A program made the translations under genes and the position numbers. From Clostridium sp. CAG:169 (lineage in GTDB: Bacteria; Bacillota; Clostridia; Oscillospirales; Ruminococcaceae): a stretch of 14,267 bases of DNA. The stretch is taken from the NCBI GenBank assembly GCA_000435195.1, contig FR880169.1, forward strand, positions 1-14,267, given 5' to 3'. Below the pieces are notes generated by a model that was not told the DNA's origin, searched no databases, and saw nothing but the letters and a program-made list of their open reading frames with translations. Below, one piece after another: positions 5,676 through 11,863 of this stretch (the stretch's first letter is position 1; every line of letters starts with the position of its first letter).

Positions 5676-6407
5676 ATGGCAAAAAAACAACGGTTGGATA
5701 AAGCAATCTCGATGCAGGGCAACCTTTCCCGCAGCGAGGTCAAAACGCTCATCCGAAAGGGAGCGGTCACTGTCAACGGACAGGTGGTAAAGGCGGCGGA
5801 TTTTGGAGTGGACTTTGACAGCGACACAGTGCAGGTGCAGGGCAAGCCGCTCTGCCTGCGGATGCACCTGTATCTGATGCTCAATAAACCCAAAGGAGTG
5901 GTCAGCGCAAGCGAGGACAAAAATCAGCCCACTGTCGTGGACCTGGTGCCGCAAAACCTGTGGCGCAAGGGACTTTTCCCTGCGGGCAGGCTGGACAAGG
6001 ACACCACCGGCTTTGTGCTGATTACCGACGACGGAGAGTTTGCCCACGACATCCTTTCCCCGAAAAAGCACATCCCAAAGACCTATCACGCGCTGGTGGA
6101 CGGCGCCATCACCGAGCGGATGGAGGCGGATTTTGCCAAGGGAGTCCGCATCGGCGAGGACTTCACCCTGCCGGCGTCGCTGAAAAAACTCTCCTCCACC
6201 CCACAGGGGGATTGGGGAGAGGTCATCCTCAAAGAAGGGCTGTACCATCAAATCAAGCGGATGTTTGGAGTGTACGGCTTAAAAGTTTTGGAATTAAAGC
6301 GGGTACAGATGGGAAAACTGCCGCTGGACCCGCAGCTGCCGGAAGGAGAATGTCGGGAATTGAGTGAAGAGGAGCTGCGCCTGGTGGCTTCTCGGGAGGA
6401 GGAATAG
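5676..6407 (+). CDS. rsuA: 16S rRNA pseudouridine synthase, RsuA family
   Basis: A 243-aa enzyme that isomerises uridine in rRNA; the family's best-known target is U516 of 16S rRNA. An S4 RNA-binding domain spans about 4-50 (LSRSEVKTLIRKGAVTVNG). The catalytic domain follows from about 64 (LYLMLNKPKGVVSA). GRLDKDTTG at 104-112 carries catalytic Asp107. HIPKTYHALVDG and the GLYHQIKRMFGVYG motif (about 191-204) are the other family signatures. Length is usual. The ribosome site is ACGGAG. It is the first gene of a four-gene operon; the next start lies 3 nt after this stop. RluE or RluB-like specificity cannot be excluded. Confidence 0.93.
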   Translation: MAKKQRLDKAISMQGNLSRSEVKTLIRKGAVTVNGQVVKAADFGVDFDSDTVQVQGKPLCLRMHLYLMLNKPKGVVSASEDKNQPTVVDLVPQNLWRKGLFPAGRLDKDTTGFVLITDDGEFAHDILSPKKHIPKTYHALVDGAITERMEADFAKGVRIGEDFTLPASLKKLSSTPQGDWGEVILKEGLYHQIKRMFGVYGLKVLELKRVQMGKLPLDPQLPEGECRELSEEELRLVASREEE

Positions 6408-6410
6408 CCG

Positions 6411-6899
6411 ATGGGATGCCTCATCTGCGAAAGAATCGAGCAGATCAAGCGGGGAGAAACCCCGTACTTTGTCTGCGAGCTTTCGACCGGCTATGTGGTG
6501 CTGGGAGATCACCAGCGCTTTCAGGGTTATACGCTGTTTTTGTCAAAGCAGCACGTCACCGAGCTGTACCATCTGCCCTGGGAAATTCGGACGCGCTTTT
6601 TGCAGGAGATGTCGCTGGTGGCAGAGGCGGTGGCTGCTGTCTACCACCCGGACAAGATGAACGTTGAGCTGCTGGGCAATGGGGACACCCATCTGCACTG
6701 GCACCTTTTCCCACGGGTGGCGGGCGATACCCCGCAGCCGGGTCCGGTCTGGTGGCTGCCGCGGGAGGAGATGTGGAACGACGTTTTTCTGCCGACCCCA
6801 CAGCAGCTTGCGCAGCAAACCCGTCGACTGCGGGAGGAAATCCTCCGACGCAGCAGGACGGCAGCGCTTTTTTGTGAGGGGGAAGCAAGGGATGGATAA
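6411..6899 (+). CDS. HIT-family nucleotide hydrolase/transferase
   Basis: A 162-aa protein with the histidine triad HLHWHLF at 94-100; His96 would be the nucleophile. The N-terminal CLIC (3-6) is like the zinc-binding Cys pair in many bacterial HIT proteins. NVELLGNGDTHLHWHLFPR is the core strand and loop. Relatives cleave dinucleoside polyphosphates or AMP conjugates (Ap4A hydrolase-like). About 45 residues after the triad are less conserved. GGGAGGAGG inside the end of rsuA is its ribosome site. Its stop overlaps the mpg start by 8 nt, so translation of the two is probably coupled. Confidence 0.9.
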   Translation: MGCLICERIEQIKRGETPYFVCELSTGYVVLGDHQRFQGYTLFLSKQHVTELYHLPWEIRTRFLQEMSLVAEAVAAVYHPDKMNVELLGNGDTHLHWHLFPRVAGDTPQPGPVWWLPREEMWNDVFLPTPQQLAQQTRRLREEILRRSRTAALFCEGEARDG

Positions 6900-7551
6900 C
6901 GGCTTGCCGGGCAAAAAACTGCCGCCGGAGTTTTATTTGCAGGATACCGTACAGGTTGCCCGCCAGCTGATTGGCAAGCTGCTGGTCCGCAGGGTAGAAG
7001 GGCAGACCCTCTCCGCCATCATCTGCGAAACCGAGGCGTACACCGGCTTTTCGGACAAGGCGTGTCACTCCTATAAGGGCAGCTCACCGCGCACCCGCGT
7101 TATGTTCGAAGTAGGTGGAAAGGCGTATGTCTATCTGATCTACGGAATGTACAGCTGTCTGAATGTCACCACGCGGGAAGAAGGTGTGCCGGAGGCGGTG
7201 CTGATTCGTGCGGCATCTCCGGTAGAGGGAATCGAGCGGATGATGCAGCTGCGGCAGAGCAAAAAGCCTATCAAGAGCTTAAAGGAGAACACACTGCTGT
7301 CCGGTCCCGGGCGGCTGTGCGATGCGCTTGCCATTACCCGCGAACAAAACGGTCTGTCGCTTTGCGGAGATGAGCTGTTTATCTGCGAAGGAGTGGAGCT
7401 GCCACAGCAGCAGATTGCTGCCACCCCGCGCATCAACATCGACTATGCACAGGAAGCAAAGGATTATTTGTATCGCTTTGTGGATACTAAAAGCCCTTGT
7501 CTTTCAGTGAAGTACAGGGAGGGAGAGCAGAATGGAAGGACAGCAAAATGA
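6892..7551 (+). CDS. mpg: 3-methyladenine DNA glycosylase (AAG/Mpg family)
   Basis: A 219-aa base-excision repair enzyme that removes alkylated purines. By alignment to human AAG the catalytic residue is Glu48 in ETEAY (human Glu125), with Tyr50 (Tyr127), His59 (His136), Tyr81 and Tyr84 (Tyr159 and the DNA-inserting Tyr162), Asn91 (Asn169) and Arg106. All of these are present. GPGRLCDAL (about 145) is another family motif. The ATG at 6892 is preferred over upstream in-frame ATGs because those lie inside the HIT gene, family homology begins here, and GAGGGGG sits 9 nt upstream. It overlaps HIT by 8 nt and the next gene by 20 nt. Confidence 0.95.
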   Translation: MDNGLPGKKLPPEFYLQDTVQVARQLIGKLLVRRVEGQTLSAIICETEAYTGFSDKACHSYKGSSPRTRVMFEVGGKAYVYLIYGMYSCLNVTTREEGVPEAVLIRAASPVEGIERMMQLRQSKKPIKSLKENTLLSGPGRLCDALAITREQNGLSLCGDELFICEGVELPQQQIAATPRINIDYAQEAKDYLYRFVDTKSPCLSVKYREGEQNGRTAK

Positions 7552-8155
7552 AGCGCTCGAGCAGCGGCAGAACTGCTGTTGTCTGACCGGTCATCGGTCG
7601 CTTCCGTCCGACCCGGACCGGCTGGCAGAGCTGCGGCAGAATTTGCGGCGGCTCATCTGTGATTTGGCACAGCAAGGCATCACTACCTTTTACACCGGCG
7701 GCGCATTGGGATTCGATACGATGGCGGCGATGATGGTGCTGGAGCTAAAAAGCCGACTGCCACAGCTGCGGCTGCACCTTGCGCTGCCCTACCCGGAGCA
7801 GGCGAAGCGCTGGAGCCGCACCGATCGGCTGCTGTACGAGCAAATTAAGGAACACGCCGACCGGGTGTATCTGGTCAACATGGAATATTCTGCTGTCTGT
7901 ATGAAAAAACGAAATTATTTTATGGTGGATCGCAGCAGAGCATGCGCCTATTATATGGTCAACGCTACCCGCAGCGGGACAGCGCAGACGGTAAACTACG
8001 CCCGCAATCAAGGCTGCAAGCTGTTTGACCTGTTGGAAAAGCAGCCGGAGCGGTTTGTAAAGACGCCGCAGCAGCAACAGATTAGCTGGAGCGAACAGGT
8101 GATTGTGCGGGAGAGCTACCCGGCTGCGCAGGAAAAATCGGACCCAGAAAAATAA
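7532..8155 (+). CDS. SLOG-family protein, YpsA/DUF1273-like
   Basis: A 207-aa Rossmann-like protein. CLTGHR (17-22) and YTGGALGFDTMAA (54-66) form the nucleotide-binding loops, and MKKRNYFMVDRS (124-135) is the conserved segment seen in YpsA/DUF1273. The family is thought to bind nucleotide-like ligands; B. subtilis YpsA is linked to cell division. The C-terminal 40 residues are Gln- and Glu-rich and probably disordered. GGGAGGGAG within the end of mpg is the ribosome site, and the 20-nt overlap suggests coupling. Its last codons and stop lie within the left arm of the split terminator (8141-8164). Confidence 0.88.
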   Translation: MEGQQNEALEQRQNCCCLTGHRSLPSDPDRLAELRQNLRRLICDLAQQGITTFYTGGALGFDTMAAMMVLELKSRLPQLRLHLALPYPEQAKRWSRTDRLLYEQIKEHADRVYLVNMEYSAVCMKKRNYFMVDRSRACAYYMVNATRSGTAQTVNYARNQGCKLFDLLEKQPERFVKTPQQQQISWSEQVIVRESYPAAQEKSDPEK

Positions 8156-8175
8156 CCCGATGCCAAAGGCATCGG
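8141..8175 (+). repeat. Left part of a split bidirectional terminator
   Basis: Positions 8141-8164 are an exact 24-bp reverse complement of 9120-9143. Here the sequence keeps AAA and GGCATCGG (8168-8175), so CCGATGCC/GGCATCGG still folds with an AAA loop, but the T-rich right arm is missing. Joining 8175 to 9128 restores a perfect 24-bp stem with a 3-nt loop. This is the same geometry as the terminator at 12980-13030. Confidence 0.85.
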
Positions 8176-8190
8176 TGGTCATAAAACAGT

Positions 8191-8226
8191 TATTCGGCAC
8201 AGCGATTGTGGTCGCTGTGCCGAATA
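8191..8226. repeat. Strong 15-bp hairpin at the left end of the insert
   Basis: TATTCGGCACAGCGA (8191-8205) pairs perfectly with 8212-8226 around a 6-nt loop. No T-run follows (ATTGCATTTTC), so termination would be weak. It may be an end structure of the inserted segment or part of the 5' control region of the 8299 gene. Confidence 0.65.
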
Positions 8227-8298
8227 TTGCATTTTCAAGGTGTTTATGATAGAGTACAAATAGTTCAACAAATCAGAATTTGATGAGGAGATAAGGCA

Positions 8299-8877
8299 AT
8301 GCTTTTAGATGGATATGTGAAAAGCAAGAACAATACTCCTATTGCTGGAGCTAAGATTGAAATAAAGAACAACAGTTTTGCTACTATCTACTGTGCAGAA
8401 AGTAACGAAGATGGATACTATCAATTCGATATTCCCGAGGGGAAGTATCCTTTTTTAACTGCAGTAAAAGGCTATGCGGTAAACTATTTGGAGTATTGGT
8501 GTCAAAACATTCCGCTTTCAGAAAACACTTCGTTGGATATTAGTTTTGATACATTGGAGATATACGGATTACATGTTTTTTCTGTCAAAGGCGCAGGAAA
8601 TGGTCTTATGATATACTTTAGACCTATGAGTTTGGTGAAATTTCAGCAGGGAAATGAAAACATAGCACCAGATGATATTTCCATCCATGTGAAAGTTGAT
8701 GGGGAAGAAACCGCTATCATTGCAAAGAATACGGTCGCAGAATTGGCTGCTGATAGGGAAATGACAGCTTATTTGATTCAAGTTGAAGGAACCGATGCTT
8801 GGAATAAGATTGAAATTCAAATTGTAGATACGGATAGCCATTATGGAGCTGCAGCAATTTTTAATCCTTGCGTGTAA
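8299..8877 (+). CDS. Carboxypeptidase-regulatory-like domain protein carried by the insert
   Basis: A 192-aa product. Residues 1-80 match the CarboxypepD_reg/CNA-B-like beta-sandwich pattern: LDGYVKSKNNTPIAGAKIEI, then SNEDGYYQFDIPEGKY. The C-terminal half (about 95-190) is a second, unrecognised beta-rich domain. There is no signal peptide, transmembrane segment or LPXTG motif, so it is predicted to stay in the cytoplasm unless exported another way. That is odd for this fold. GAGGAG lies upstream of the ATG. A weak promoter, TTGCAT-17-TAGAGT, may start near 8228. Base composition is clearly more AT-rich than the operon before it, which fits transfer with the insert. Confidence 0.78.
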   Translation: MLLDGYVKSKNNTPIAGAKIEIKNNSFATIYCAESNEDGYYQFDIPEGKYPFLTAVKGYAVNYLEYWCQNIPLSENTSLDISFDTLEIYGLHVFSVKGAGNGLMIYFRPMSLVKFQQGNENIAPDDISIHVKVDGEETAIIAKNTVAELAADREMTAYLIQVEGTDAWNKIEIQIVDTDSHYGAAAIFNPCV

Positions 8878-8920
8878 TGATTCAATTCTGCAAATTTCAG
8901 TTTATCGAACTGATTAAGGG

Positions 8921-8953
8921 CGCACTTCTATACACCTTTGGGTGTGTTGTGCG
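8921..8953. repeat. Stem-loop in the insert
   Basis: CGCAC (8921-8925) can pair with GTGCG (8949-8953), enclosing ACACC/GGTGT (8932-8936 with 8941-8945). The structure is small and imperfect. It lies just before the REP-like element and may be part of the same repeat unit. Confidence 0.4.
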
Positions 8954-8973
8954 ATGTGCGGGGCTGCACCACA

Positions 8974-9031
8974 CCAAAGCCTCCCTTGTGTAAAGGGAGG
9001 TGGCACGGCGCAGCCGTGACGGAGGGATTGT
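8974..9031. repeat. REP-like compound hairpin repeat
   Basis: Two adjacent hairpins: CCTCCCTT/AAGGGAGG (8980-8987 with 8993-9000, loop GTGTA) and CACGGC/GCCGTG (9004-9009 with 9013-9018, loop GCA). GGAGG (9021-9025) can also pair with the first CCTCC. From memory, sequences of this type (CCTCCCTT...GGCACGGC...GACGGAGGGATTG) are scattered in many copies in genomes of Faecalibacterium and related gut Clostridia. Copy number cannot be seen here. Confidence 0.65.
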
Positions 9032-9057
9032 CATGCAGTCAAAGCATAATAAAAAGA

Positions 9058-9094
9058 AAAGGTCGAGTATCTAACATTCAGATACTCGACCTTT
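9058..9094. terminator. Bidirectional terminator-like hairpin near the right end of the insert
   Basis: A 15-bp perfect stem (9058-9072 with 9080-9094, GGTCGAGTATCT in the left arm) has a 7-nt loop. It is flanked by an A-rich run on the left and TTTAACCTTTTT on the right. It probably replaces the disrupted terminator for the 8299 gene and perhaps for the minus-strand gene. Confidence 0.65.
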
Positions 9095-9117
9095 AACCTT
9101 TTTATGAACACCCGTCT

Positions 9118-9143
9118 AAGGCATCGGGTTATTTTTCTGGGTC
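9118..9143. repeat. Right part of the split bidirectional terminator
   Basis: 9120-9143 is the exact 24-bp reverse complement of 8141-8164. The first 10 bases (9118-9127) repeat 8166-8175 directly. It lies just beyond the stop of the minus-strand DUF4830 gene. Confidence 0.85.
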
Positions 9144-9159
9144 AACAGCAGACGAAAGC

Positions 9160-9651
9160 TCACAGCTCCTGCTCCAGCAGAGAGAAGCCGTGCATAAAGC
9201 CGTTCTCCGCATAAATCGAGCAGATGTCCCCGCCGATAACTTCGTGATTATAAATCAAAAGATTGGCTCGGATATACTCCTTTTGTCCGGGGTAGTTGAG
9301 CACTTCATAGCTGCATCGGCTGACCTGCTTTCCTCGAAAACGGCTCAGGTCAAAGCCCTGCTGCTTTTGAATCTCATTGTAGTTTTCATAAACATCTCCA
9401 AAGGTTTCGGGGATCACCACCTGCACCATCTCACAGGGCTGTTCGTTTACCTCCCAGCCGTAGCTTTGCAGAAATCGCACCTGCGCCAGCCCATTGGGAA
9501 CGCAGGTGTCATGCTGGGCGGCAGGCTGCACCGGAGCAGACGACTCAAAAGGGTGCAGCGTCAAAGCAATCAGCAGGACCGCTGCGAGGATTGCCGCTGC
9601 GCACAGCAGCTTTTTGAAGAGGGAACGAGGTTTGAATGAACAGACGAACAT
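9160..9651 (-). CDS. Membrane-anchored DUF4830-like protein
   Basis: A 163-aa product. A short basic N-terminus (FKPRSLFKK) precedes a hydrophobic segment (LLCAAAILAAVLLIALTLHPF, about 15-35) that anchors or exports it. The extracellular domain contains FLQSYGWEVNEQP, VIPETFGDVYENYNEIQKQQ and LNYPG, and its end matches the DUF4830 pattern of Clostridia as I recall it (NLLIYNHEVIGGDICSI). Function of the family is unknown. The ATG at 9651 has AAAGGAG 10 nt upstream on the minus strand. A longer in-frame extension to 9978 would read antisense-like sequence within the symporter gene and is rejected. The symporter frame overlaps its first 82 nt. Confidence 0.8.
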   Translation of the reverse strand: MFVCSFKPRSLFKKLLCAAAILAAVLLIALTLHPFESSAPVQPAAQHDTCVPNGLAQVRFLQSYGWEVNEQPCEMVQVVIPETFGDVYENYNEIQKQQGFDLSRFRGKQVSRCSYEVLNYPGQKEYIRANLLIYNHEVIGGDICSIYAENGFMHGFSLLEQEL

Positions 9652-11000
9652 AGGTGGGTGGCTCCTTTCAGACAATATTCTCTGGTGGCAGAAAAGACCT
9701 GTGGGGACAAAATCAGCAGAACAATCAGATTCGGCAGCAGCAGGCAGGCATTCAGCAGGTCCGCCAGCGCAAAAACCACCGGCAGACGGGCAAAGCAGCC
9801 GGCGGCACACCCGACCAGAAAGATACAGCGATAAAGGAAAAGTGCGTGGCGGCTGTCGCCGAACAGATATTCCACACAGCGCTGACCGTACAGACAAAAG
9901 CTGATGACCGAAGCAAAGGCAAACAGCGAAAGAGAGATCCCCAGCAATCTGCCGCCGGTTTTTCCCATCACACTGCAAAATGCCTGATAGGCACCGGAGG
10001 CACCCAGAGGGACACCGCTTGCCAAAATCGAAAGTGCTGTGATGGTGCAGACCAGGATGGTGTCGCAGAACACCTCAAAAATTCCCCAGAAGCCCTGTTC
10101 GACCGGACTGTCCGCACCGCTGCAGGCGTGAGCGATGGAGGCGCTGCCCAATCCCGCCTCATGGGTGAAGATGCCGCGGGAGATGCCGACCCGCACACAG
10201 GTGAAAAATCCGACCCCGCTGCCCGCCGCACCGGCGATGCCGCCGGAGGAAAACGCCTGTGTCAAAATCTGAGAAAAGGCAGACGGGATATTCTGCCGGA
10301 AATGAAAGAGGATGATCCCGCAGCCAAACAGGTAGAGGGCGGACATCCATGGGACTAAAGCTGAGCAGGTCTGCACCGCACGGTCACAGCCGCCGTGCAG
10401 CACCCACCCGCACACCAGCACCAATACCACAGCGCACAGGGAAGGGGAAACCGAAAAGCTCTGCTGCATCGACTGGGCGATGGCGTTGGTCTGGACCATG
10501 CTGCCGCTGGACAGGCTCGAGAGGATACAGAAGATGCAAAACAGCACCGCCAACAGCTTGCCGATGGGATGTGGGATGCCGCGCGCGCAGTAATACATCG
10601 GACCGCCGCAGAAGGAGCGGGAACCGGGACGGCGCACCCGCCATCGGACCGCCAGAAAGACCTCCATATATTTGGTCATCATCCCGAGCAGCGCGCCGAC
10701 CCACATCCAGAAGATGCTGCCCGCGCCACCCAGCGCCAGCGCTGCACCCACGCCGATGATGTTGCCGACCCCCATCGTACCGCCCAGTGCGGTACTGACA
10801 GCAGCAAAGGGAGAAACGCTGTCCTTGGATTCTTTTTTGCAAAACAGCGAACCGAGCGTCTTTTGTGTGACAAGACCGATCTTCCGCAGCGGAAGAAAGT
10901 GTGTAAAGACAGTAAAATAAAGCCCGCACAGCAGGGTGAAGGCGATGGTCCCGCGTCCCCACAACAGCTGCACCGCCCGGTCCAGAAGATTTTCGAGCAT
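9570..11000 (-). CDS. Alanine/glycine:cation symporter family protein (AGCS)
   Basis: A 476-aa multi-pass membrane transporter that takes up a small amino acid with Na+ or H+. Signatures include TALGGTMGVGNIIGVGAALA (from residue 70), MMTKYMEVFLAVRWR, GGPMYY and SRGIFTHEAGLGSASIAHA (about 274-292). About 10-11 hydrophobic segments are visible. GAGGAGGGG lies just upstream of the ATG at 11000, so the in-frame ATG at 11015 falls inside the ribosome site and is not used. The C-terminal 30 or so residues after ATREY look like random coding and cover the ribosome site and start of the next gene. A one-base shift would give a TGA at 9670-9668, so the natural stop may have been lost to a frameshift. 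Confidence 0.92.
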   Translation of the reverse strand: MLENLLDRAVQLLWGRGTIAFTLLCGLYFTVFTHFLPLRKIGLVTQKTLGSLFCKKESKDSVSPFAAVSTALGGTMGVGNIIGVGAALALGGAGSIFWMWVGALLGMMTKYMEVFLAVRWRVRRPGSRSFCGGPMYYCARGIPHPIGKLLAVLFCIFCILSSLSSGSMVQTNAIAQSMQQSFSVSPSLCAVVLVLVCGWVLHGGCDRAVQTCSALVPWMSALYLFGCGIILFHFRQNIPSAFSQILTQAFSSGGIAGAAGSGVGFFTCVRVGISRGIFTHEAGLGSASIAHACSGADSPVEQGFWGIFEVFCDTILVCTITALSILASGVPLGASGAYQAFCSVMGKTGGRLLGISLSLFAFASVISFCLYGQRCVEYLFGDSRHALFLYRCIFLVGCAAGCFARLPVVFALADLLNACLLLPNLIVLLILSPQVFSATREYCLKGATHLCSSVHSNLVPSSKSCCAQRQSSQRSC

Positions 11001-11061
11001 AATACCCCTCCTCATCCGGTTTGATAAAAATTATGTGCCGGAAAACCAAAATATGACGGGC

Positions 11062-11089
11062 TGGACATTTTAGCAGAATGTACTATAAT
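11062..11089 (+). promoter_or_regulatory. Promoter of the DUF1847/acylase pair
   Basis: TGGACA (11062-11067), a 16-nt spacer and a perfect TATAAT (11084-11089). It lies in the divergent gap between the symporter and the DUF1847 gene. GGGAGG precedes the ATG at 11145. Confidence 0.7.
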
Positions 11090-11144
11090 GAGAACAGAGG
11101 AAACGAGCCGAGGGATAGAAGAAAAAATCAGGGAGGTATGAAAG

Positions 11145-11819
11145 ATGTATAATTGTGCAAAATGTTTTCAGAGAGGCTGTACCAAGCAGGATATGACCAA
11201 GACCCTGCCGGACTGCCCAAGTAAGGACGAACAGGTCAAGGAGCAGGCAAAACAGCTGTATAACGAACCGGAAAACCACCGCATCGCCTATTGTGCGGCG
11301 CTCACCGAGGCAGGAGGCTATTGTCAGGACACCAGACTCATTGAAATCATCAAATTCCTGCATCGCGGCGGCTATCATAAGATTGGAATTGCCTTCTGCA
11401 CCGGACTGTTCAAGGAAACGCAGGAGGTCGTCAACATCCTGGAGTATAATGGCTTTGAAGTGGTGTCGATTATCTGCAAGAACGGGTCGATCACCAAGGA
11501 CTTTTTGGGAATCACCGACGAGCAGGCGGTTAGAGGCAGCTGCAAAACCGAAACGATGTGCAATCCGATCGGACAGGCGCTGTTTTTGAATCAGCAGAAG
11601 ACCGACTTCAATCTGATGCTCGGTCTGTGTGTCGGACATGACACCCTGTTCATCAAATATTCCGATGCACCGATTACCGCGCTGGCAGTCAAAGACAGGG
11701 TCACCGGACACAATCCACTGGCTCCGGTTTATCTGGCACAGGGATATTATCACAACAAATTCTATCCGCAGGACAAAGAGCAGCTCAACCCGCACGACAC
11801 CGAGTACAACCCGAAGTAA
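11145..11819 (+). CDS. DUF1847-family metal-binding protein
   Basis: A 224-aa cytoplasmic protein. The N-terminal Cys cluster C4-x2-C7-x4-C12-x11-C24-P is the usual DUF1847 putative zinc site. Further Cys occur at 50, 60 and in FCTGL, ICKNG and GLCVGHD, giving an unusually Cys-rich protein with possible redox or metal roles. IGIAFCTGLFKETQEVVNIL and LMLGLCVGHDTLFIK are conserved-looking core strands. The family has no established reaction that I know of. It shares a promoter (11062) with the acylase gene, 44 nt downstream. Confidence 0.87.
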   Translation: MYNCAKCFQRGCTKQDMTKTLPDCPSKDEQVKEQAKQLYNEPENHRIAYCAALTEAGGYCQDTRLIEIIKFLHRGGYHKIGIAFCTGLFKETQEVVNILEYNGFEVVSIICKNGSITKDFLGITDEQAVRGSCKTETMCNPIGQALFLNQQKTDFNLMLGLCVGHDTLFIKYSDAPITALAVKDRVTGHNPLAPVYLAQGYYHNKFYPQDKEQLNPHDTEYNPK

Positions 11820-11863
11820 GGTGCTGCGGACAACCGCTCCATTTTGAATAAAGGAGAGATCCT

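Larger units (their letters stand above)
8166..9127. mobile_element. Inserted segment flanked by a 10-bp direct repeat
   Basis: AAGGCATCGG occurs at 8166-8175 and again at 9118-9127, bracketing 942 bp of AT-richer DNA. Removing 8176-9127 rebuilds a perfect terminator palindrome between two convergent genes, which is strong evidence for an insertion. The contents are a long hairpin (8191-8226), one gene (8299-8877), a REP-like repeat (8974-9031) and a terminator-like hairpin (9058-9094). There is no transposase or recombinase. The ends are weakly inverted: TGGTCATAAAACAGTT (8176-8191) against the complement of 9095-9110, 13 of 16 matching, with 7 unmatched bases at the right edge. It could be a non-autonomous transposon or a cassette joined by recombination. 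Confidence 0.7.

Noticed and set aside
4908..6251. 447-codon minus-strand open frame
   Set aside because: It is antisense to the HAD phosphatase and RsuA genes, both with full catalytic motifs. The translation has no recognisable domain and is an effect of codon bias.
6664..6891. N-terminal extension of the DNA glycosylase to an ATG at 6664
   Set aside because: The extension lies wholly inside the HIT gene in another frame; homology and a ribosome site support 6892.
9652..9978. N-terminal extension of the DUF4830 protein
   Set aside because: It overlaps the symporter gene with Arg/Cys-rich random sequence; a strong ribosome site precedes 9651.
9654..10358. Plus-strand open frames over the symporter region (9654-10358, 10395-11024)
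   Set aside because: Low-complexity Arg/Ala/Gly/Gln-rich translations opposite a clear AGCS transporter.
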